This document shows, one piece after another, positions 6,217 through 8,863 of a DNA stretch of 8,863 nucleotides. Made by a program: the position numbers and the translations under genes. Below the pieces are notes generated by a model. The model searched no databases. It had not been told where the DNA came from and saw only the letters and a list, made by a program, of their open reading frames with translations. The DNA is from Clostridium sp. CAG:1024 (GTDB lineage: Bacteria; Bacillota; Clostridia; Christensenellales; CAG-138). The stretch spans positions 268-9,130 of the forward strand of contig HF985497.1 of assembly GCA_000432015.1 (NCBI GenBank), given 5' to 3'. The number at the start of each line of letters is the position of its first letter. Position 1 is the stretch's first letter.

Positions 6217-7935
6217 ATGCATTGGAATTGCAAAAATTGCGGCGCGCCGAACGAGGACGACGCTCGGTTCTGCATCATGTGCGGAAAGCAGAAGGATATG
6301 GAGCCGGAGGCATATGGATCGGCAAGCACGGTTGCCGCGGCGCATGCGCCTTGGACGTGCGCGGCCTGCGAAACGGAAAACGCGGGCGATGCGGCGTGCT
6401 GTATTGTTTGCGGAAAAGAACGGGACGCATCGACGCACGAATATGGAAACACAACGCCGGTTGAGAAAGTCGCGTCACAACAATACGGCACGTCACAACA
6501 ATACGGAGAGAAAAAACACACGAATTGGGTGTTTGTCGGTGCCGTAGCGGGATTTATTTTGTTCTTGCTCCTTGTCGGGCCCAGCATGTTCAAGACCGGC
6601 AGCAGCCCGTATACGGGCGGTGCGGCTGCCGCCAACCCGAAGGCCTCCGGTAATGAAAGAATCAAGTGGGAGGATCCGGCGCTGGAGCGCGCGGTACAGG
6701 AATACCTCGGAAAGAACGCGGTCACAGAGGATGATCTGGCAGGGATTACAGAGCTTTCTCTGCTCGGGGAGAATGTCTATTTTGCAACTGTAGACTACGT
6801 CCTCGATATCGGAGCGAAGTGCGTTGAGTTTTACGGCGATGCGGAAGGTACTGCGCGGCTCGCGGACGGTGGAAACGTCAATGCGAGCAAGTTGAAAGAT
6901 CTGCGGCATTTCAAGTCTCTGGAACGGCTCTGGCTGTCGGGCTGCGAGCCGGGCTTGGATCTGTCCGACTTGGAATATTGCAATCGGCTTTACGAGTTGT
7001 ATCTCTGGAATTCGGAGGACGTGGATCTGTCCTCGTTCCGGAACGTATCCTCTCTGGCACTTCTGAACCTGTATGTCTGCACGCTCGGAGACAAAGCGGC
7101 GGACGAGAAGAACACCGAGTTGACCCATCTGGGCTTTGCTTGCTGTGCCCCGGTAGACATGCAGACCGTGACGGATAACTTTGCGGGCATTGATTCATTG
7201 GAGATCACTAATACAAGTGTGCAAAACGCAAGAAGTCTTATGCAGCTGCAGGGCCTGAGAGAATTGTGGCTGGGTGTGCCGGAGAGCATCGCATTTCTTG
7301 CACAAGAGCCGCAGCTTACCAAGCTTACAATCTATTCGACTGATGTGGAGAGCTTTGAAGTGCTGCAAGGGCTTAAGAATCTAAAGACCCTCGAATTCTA
7401 TGATTGCCCGAATCTGCACAATCTTGCGAGGGTTCTCGATGAAAAGCAGCTGGACAGATTGGTGCTCTCGGGCTGCACGAATACGAAGAACTTTTCCGCA
7501 CTGCGGTCAGAGCGGTCGCTGAGATCGATGAAGGAGCTGGAAGTGTCCTACTGTTCCTTCTCTGACACAGCGCTGCTTGGCAGGTTTGAGCAGTTGACGC
7601 ATCTGGCCCTCGACGGAACGGAGGTTAAGGACTTGACGCCGTTCCCGAACATGAAGAATCTGGAGTGGATCTCGCTTTATGGTACGCGCGTATCGAATAT
7701 TTCGCCGCTTTCACGCCTTGAGCAGCTGCAATATCTGAATATTTCGGAAACACAGGTCAGGAATCTGAAGCCGCTCTCGGGTCTGACAAACCTGCGGCAT
7801 TTGAAGATAGTTGGAACGAATGTGACAGATCTCTCACCGATCGCGGGCCTGCCGCTGGAGTATCTTTCGGTATCGAAATCCCTTGAGAAGCAGGCGAAAG
7901 AGCTGTTCCCGGAGGAGATCGTCGTGGTTAAATGA
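6217..7935 (+). CDS. Double zinc-ribbon, single-pass membrane protein with leucine-rich repeats
   Basis: A 572-residue protein if it starts at 6217 (577 from 6202). Two zinc ribbons come first: Cys5, Cys8, Cys19, Cys22 and Cys48, Cys51, Cys62, Cys65. A linker with an SQQYGx repeat follows, then one membrane segment (about 104-124, WVFVGAVAGFILFLLLVG). The remainder, about 150-560, contains leucine-rich repeats, clearest at the C-terminal end where 22-residue internalin-like units read LTHLALDGTEVKDLTPF, LEWISLYGTRVSNISPL, LQYLNISETQVRNLKPL and LRHLKIVGTNVTDLSPI. With no signal peptide and an N-terminal ribbon, the expected topology is ribbons inside and LRR outside. LRR domains bind proteins or surface ligands, so a receptor-like role is likely. 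It lacks the DxLFxxPxxL tail, as expected if that tail must be cytoplasmic. It follows the kinase gene by 89 bases on the same strand. LRR and ribbon calls are strong; the function is inferred. Confidence 0.9.
   Translation: MHWNCKNCGAPNEDDARFCIMCGKQKDMEPEAYGSASTVAAAHAPWTCAACETENAGDAACCIVCGKERDASTHEYGNTTPVEKVASQQYGTSQQYGEKKHTNWVFVGAVAGFILFLLLVGPSMFKTGSSPYTGGAAAANPKASGNERIKWEDPALERAVQEYLGKNAVTEDDLAGITELSLLGENVYFATVDYVLDIGAKCVEFYGDAEGTARLADGGNVNASKLKDLRHFKSLERLWLSGCEPGLDLSDLEYCNRLYELYLWNSEDVDLSSFRNVSSLALLNLYVCTLGDKAADEKNTELTHLGFACCAPVDMQTVTDNFAGIDSLEITNTSVQNARSLMQLQGLRELWLGVPESIAFLAQEPQLTKLTIYSTDVESFEVLQGLKNLKTLEFYDCPNLHNLARVLDEKQLDRLVLSGCTNTKNFSALRSERSLRSMKELEVSYCSFSDTALLGRFEQLTHLALDGTEVKDLTPFPNMKNLEWISLYGTRVSNISPLSRLEQLQYLNISETQVRNLKPLSGLTNLRHLKIVGTNVTDLSPIAGLPLEYLSVSKSLEKQAKELFPEEIVVVK
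6473..6506 (+). repeat. 16-bp direct repeat encoding SQQYG
   Basis: cgtcacaacaatacgg occurs at 6473-6488 and 6491-6506, offset 18 bases (6 codons), giving SQQYGTSQQYGE in the cytoplasmic linker just before the membrane segment. Confidence 0.85.
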
Positions 7936-8021
7936 TGCCTGAGAATACAGTGTGACGAATAAAGCGGCAGGGAATGGAATCGACGGCAAGCACTGCCCCG
8001 AAGCCACCGGGATCTGCCGCT
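7936..8021. other. Junction between the operon and the decayed region, with short repeats
   Basis: No gene is seen here. An inverted repeat (aagcggcag at 7962-7970, ctgccgctt at 8014-8022) spans a 43-base loop, and a direct repeat aatggaatcg lies at 7973-7982 and 8024-8033. There is no T-run, so a factor-independent terminator is not supported on either strand. The repeats could mark an old recombination or insertion junction, but they are short enough to be chance. Confidence 0.35.
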
Positions 8022-8567
8022 TCAATGGAATCGCTGACGGAGAATGCAGAGCATACCGATAGATGCCCTTGTAAATTGCTGTGCAGCCAGCAGTCGCAAG
8101 GTATAGTGCATAATAACAGTTGCCCCATCCGAATCGGGAAGATGCGCAAGACGCCTGTAGAATATAGTAAACGCGGTCAACCCGAGATATGCTTCTGTTT
8201 TTCCGCCGCCAGTAGGAAACCAAATCAAATCCACAACATCTCTGTCACAGGCAGAATCATTTGTGATTGACTCAATGCTCATCAACAAAAATGCTATCTG
8301 AAACAGACGCCAAAAATAGTTATCTCTGGTTATGCCGTTAGGTTCGCCGTAATCCATAGTTTCAAGAGACTTTGTAAGGTCTTCATCTCCGGGATAGCGA
8401 TCAACATCTGCCATATCGGATTGTAATTTCAAATGTACTCGCTGCATAAGCATTGCCCTGTTGTCAATGATTCTTTTCATTGCATTGCGTATATGTGCAA
8501 CGAGATTTTCGGAGAGCGCACTGCTTGTCAGCCGAAAGACGAGACGGATTGCAAAATGTACGGGCAT
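8022..8567 (-). pseudogene. drmA: DrmA-like (DISARM) helicase fragment
   Basis: The minus-strand frame encodes 181 residues without interruption, containing WFPTGGGKTEAYLGL (Walker A, Thr119-Thr124, at 8196-8213). Around it are FQIAFLLMSIESITN and RDVVDLIWFPTGGGKT upstream, then TAFTIFYRRL and YTLRLLAAQQFTRA downstream. This string is characteristic of DrmA, the helicase-like protein of the DISARM phage-defence system, and related DUF1998-linked helicases, which are normally around 1,000 residues or more. Here the frame stops just after the Walker A region; no Walker B/DEAH box, motif VI or C-terminal half is present, and homology at the N-terminal side fades before about residue 20. It is therefore a fragment truncated at both ends and not functional as a helicase. 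It runs opposite to the signalling operon and is more AT-rich. Family assignment is from recalled motifs; the symbol indicates likely origin only. Confidence 0.7.
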
Positions 8568-8715
8568 GAGGACAAATGCGTTTATCGTTCAGAAAAGCCG
8601 GAGGGAATTGCCGTCGAGATGGTTGATTGCATCATCCGCATTCTCGACTACCTTTCTAAAATTGGCGTTGACATTGAAAAAAAACACCGTAATTTTGATA
8701 GAAATCCGTTAAGGG
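8550..8715 (+). pseudogene. MazG-like nucleotide pyrophosphohydrolase fragment
   Basis: The plus-strand frame through 8559-8712 reads YRSEKPEGIAVEMVDCI followed by IRILDYLSKIGVDIEKKH. This resembles the second half of MazG-like pyrophosphohydrolases (KPEGIpvELaDaiIRilDy...IDIE..KH.fN), with the conserved Glu and Asp of the metal-binding E-x-x-D motif (EMVD) in place. The preceding helix with the expected E-x-x-E motif is missing or frame-shifted: upstream in another frame an ALLVS segment at 8518-8532 could be its remnant. The C-terminal end is cut by the 22-bp repeats. The boundaries are approximate and the 5' end abuts or overlaps the DrmA-like fragment on the other strand. Probably an inactive remnant; moderate confidence in the family. 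Confidence 0.5.
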
Positions 8716-8716
8716 C

Positions 8717-8782
8717 GGGGTGCAGTTCCAGTTCAGAGGGGGTGCAGTTCTCGATTTGAGGGGGTGCAAATTAGCGTTGTTT
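8717..8782. repeat. Three 22-bp-period tandem repeats, possible insertion-sequence end
   Basis: The core ggggtgca starts at 8717, 8739 and 8761, exactly 22 bases apart; the first two copies share ggggtgcagttc and the third reads ggggtgcaaatt. IS21-family elements are known for several repeats of about 20 bases at their ends, and the array sits where the MazG-like frame is interrupted, with a possible minus-strand reading frame ending just beyond it. An IS21-like terminus entering from the right edge is therefore plausible but unproven, since no transposase is visible. Confidence 0.5.
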
Positions 8783-8863
8783 AGTATATCAGATGCAGCA
8801 ATCTTTCCATCTTACCATCCCACTCTCTGCTGGAATCGGCGCACTCTTTCAGTTCGATTTCGA
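8781..8863 (-). CDS. Possible 3' end of a minus-strand gene running off the window
   Basis: The minus strand is open from the right edge to a TAA at 8781-8783, encoding 26 residues ending KMERLLHLIY. The composition is protein-like (charged, helical) and it stops next to the tandem repeats, as a gene inside a mobile element would. The product is not recognisable from so short a piece, and an open stretch of this length can occur by chance. Confidence 0.25.
   Translation of the reverse strand, partial: EIELKECADSSREWDGKMERLLHLIY

Noticed and set aside
7936..8021. A transcription terminator for the operon
   Set aside because: The only inverted repeat has a 43-base loop and no following T-run, so it is not a convincing intrinsic terminator.
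7834..8223. A 129-codon minus-strand frame overlapping the LRR gene end and the DrmA-like fragment
   Set aside because: It is out of frame with the Walker A frame and runs into the 3' end of the LRR gene in antisense, with no protein-family resemblance.

Overview
The window reads as a chromosomal stretch of a Gram-positive, Firmicutes/Clostridia-type bacterium. The evidence is the purine-rich Shine-Dalgarno sequences (AAGGAG, GGAGG), a DUF975-type membrane protein, short Cys4 zinc ribbons attached to membrane proteins, and fairly GC-rich coding sequence. No 16S gene or other taxonomic marker is present, so this placement is inference.

From 3 to 7935 there are seven genes on the + strand with gaps of about 13 to 103 bases and no visible terminator between them, so probably one operon that begins before the window. 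In order: (1) the 3' part of a gene for a protein with two tandem zinc ribbons and about four membrane segments; (2) a zinc-ribbon DUF975-like membrane protein; (3) a secreted-side, apparently inactive trypsin-like domain with a Pro-rich stalk, one membrane segment and a cytoplasmic zinc ribbon; (4) a von Willebrand factor A (vWA) protein; (5) a PP2C-type phosphatase; (6) a Ser/Thr protein kinase with a C-terminal zinc ribbon; (7) a protein with two zinc ribbons, one membrane segment and a leucine-rich repeat (LRR) domain. Genes 4-6 form a vWA / PP2C / kinase triad like those described beside tellurite-resistance (TerY-P) systems, although no other ter gene is visible. Genes 1, 2, 3 and 7 look like the membrane sensors or clients of that triad.

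The most unusual observation is a shared extreme C-terminal motif, D-x-L-[FM]-x2-P-x2-L, on four otherwise unrelated products (genes 1, 2, 3 and the kinase). In genes 3 and 6 (and loosely 2) it is preceded by a basic SxLKRK-type motif. It looks like a common docking or modification tail that ties sensors and kinase together; I know of no description of it.

From about 7936 to the end the character changes: coding is broken and the DNA is visibly more AT-rich. It holds a minus-strand fragment of a DISARM DrmA-like helicase with an intact Walker A, a plus-strand fragment of a MazG-like pyrophosphohydrolase, and a set of 22-bp tandem repeats that may be the end of an IS21-like insertion element. 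I read this as a graveyard of defence and mobile genes downstream of the signalling operon.
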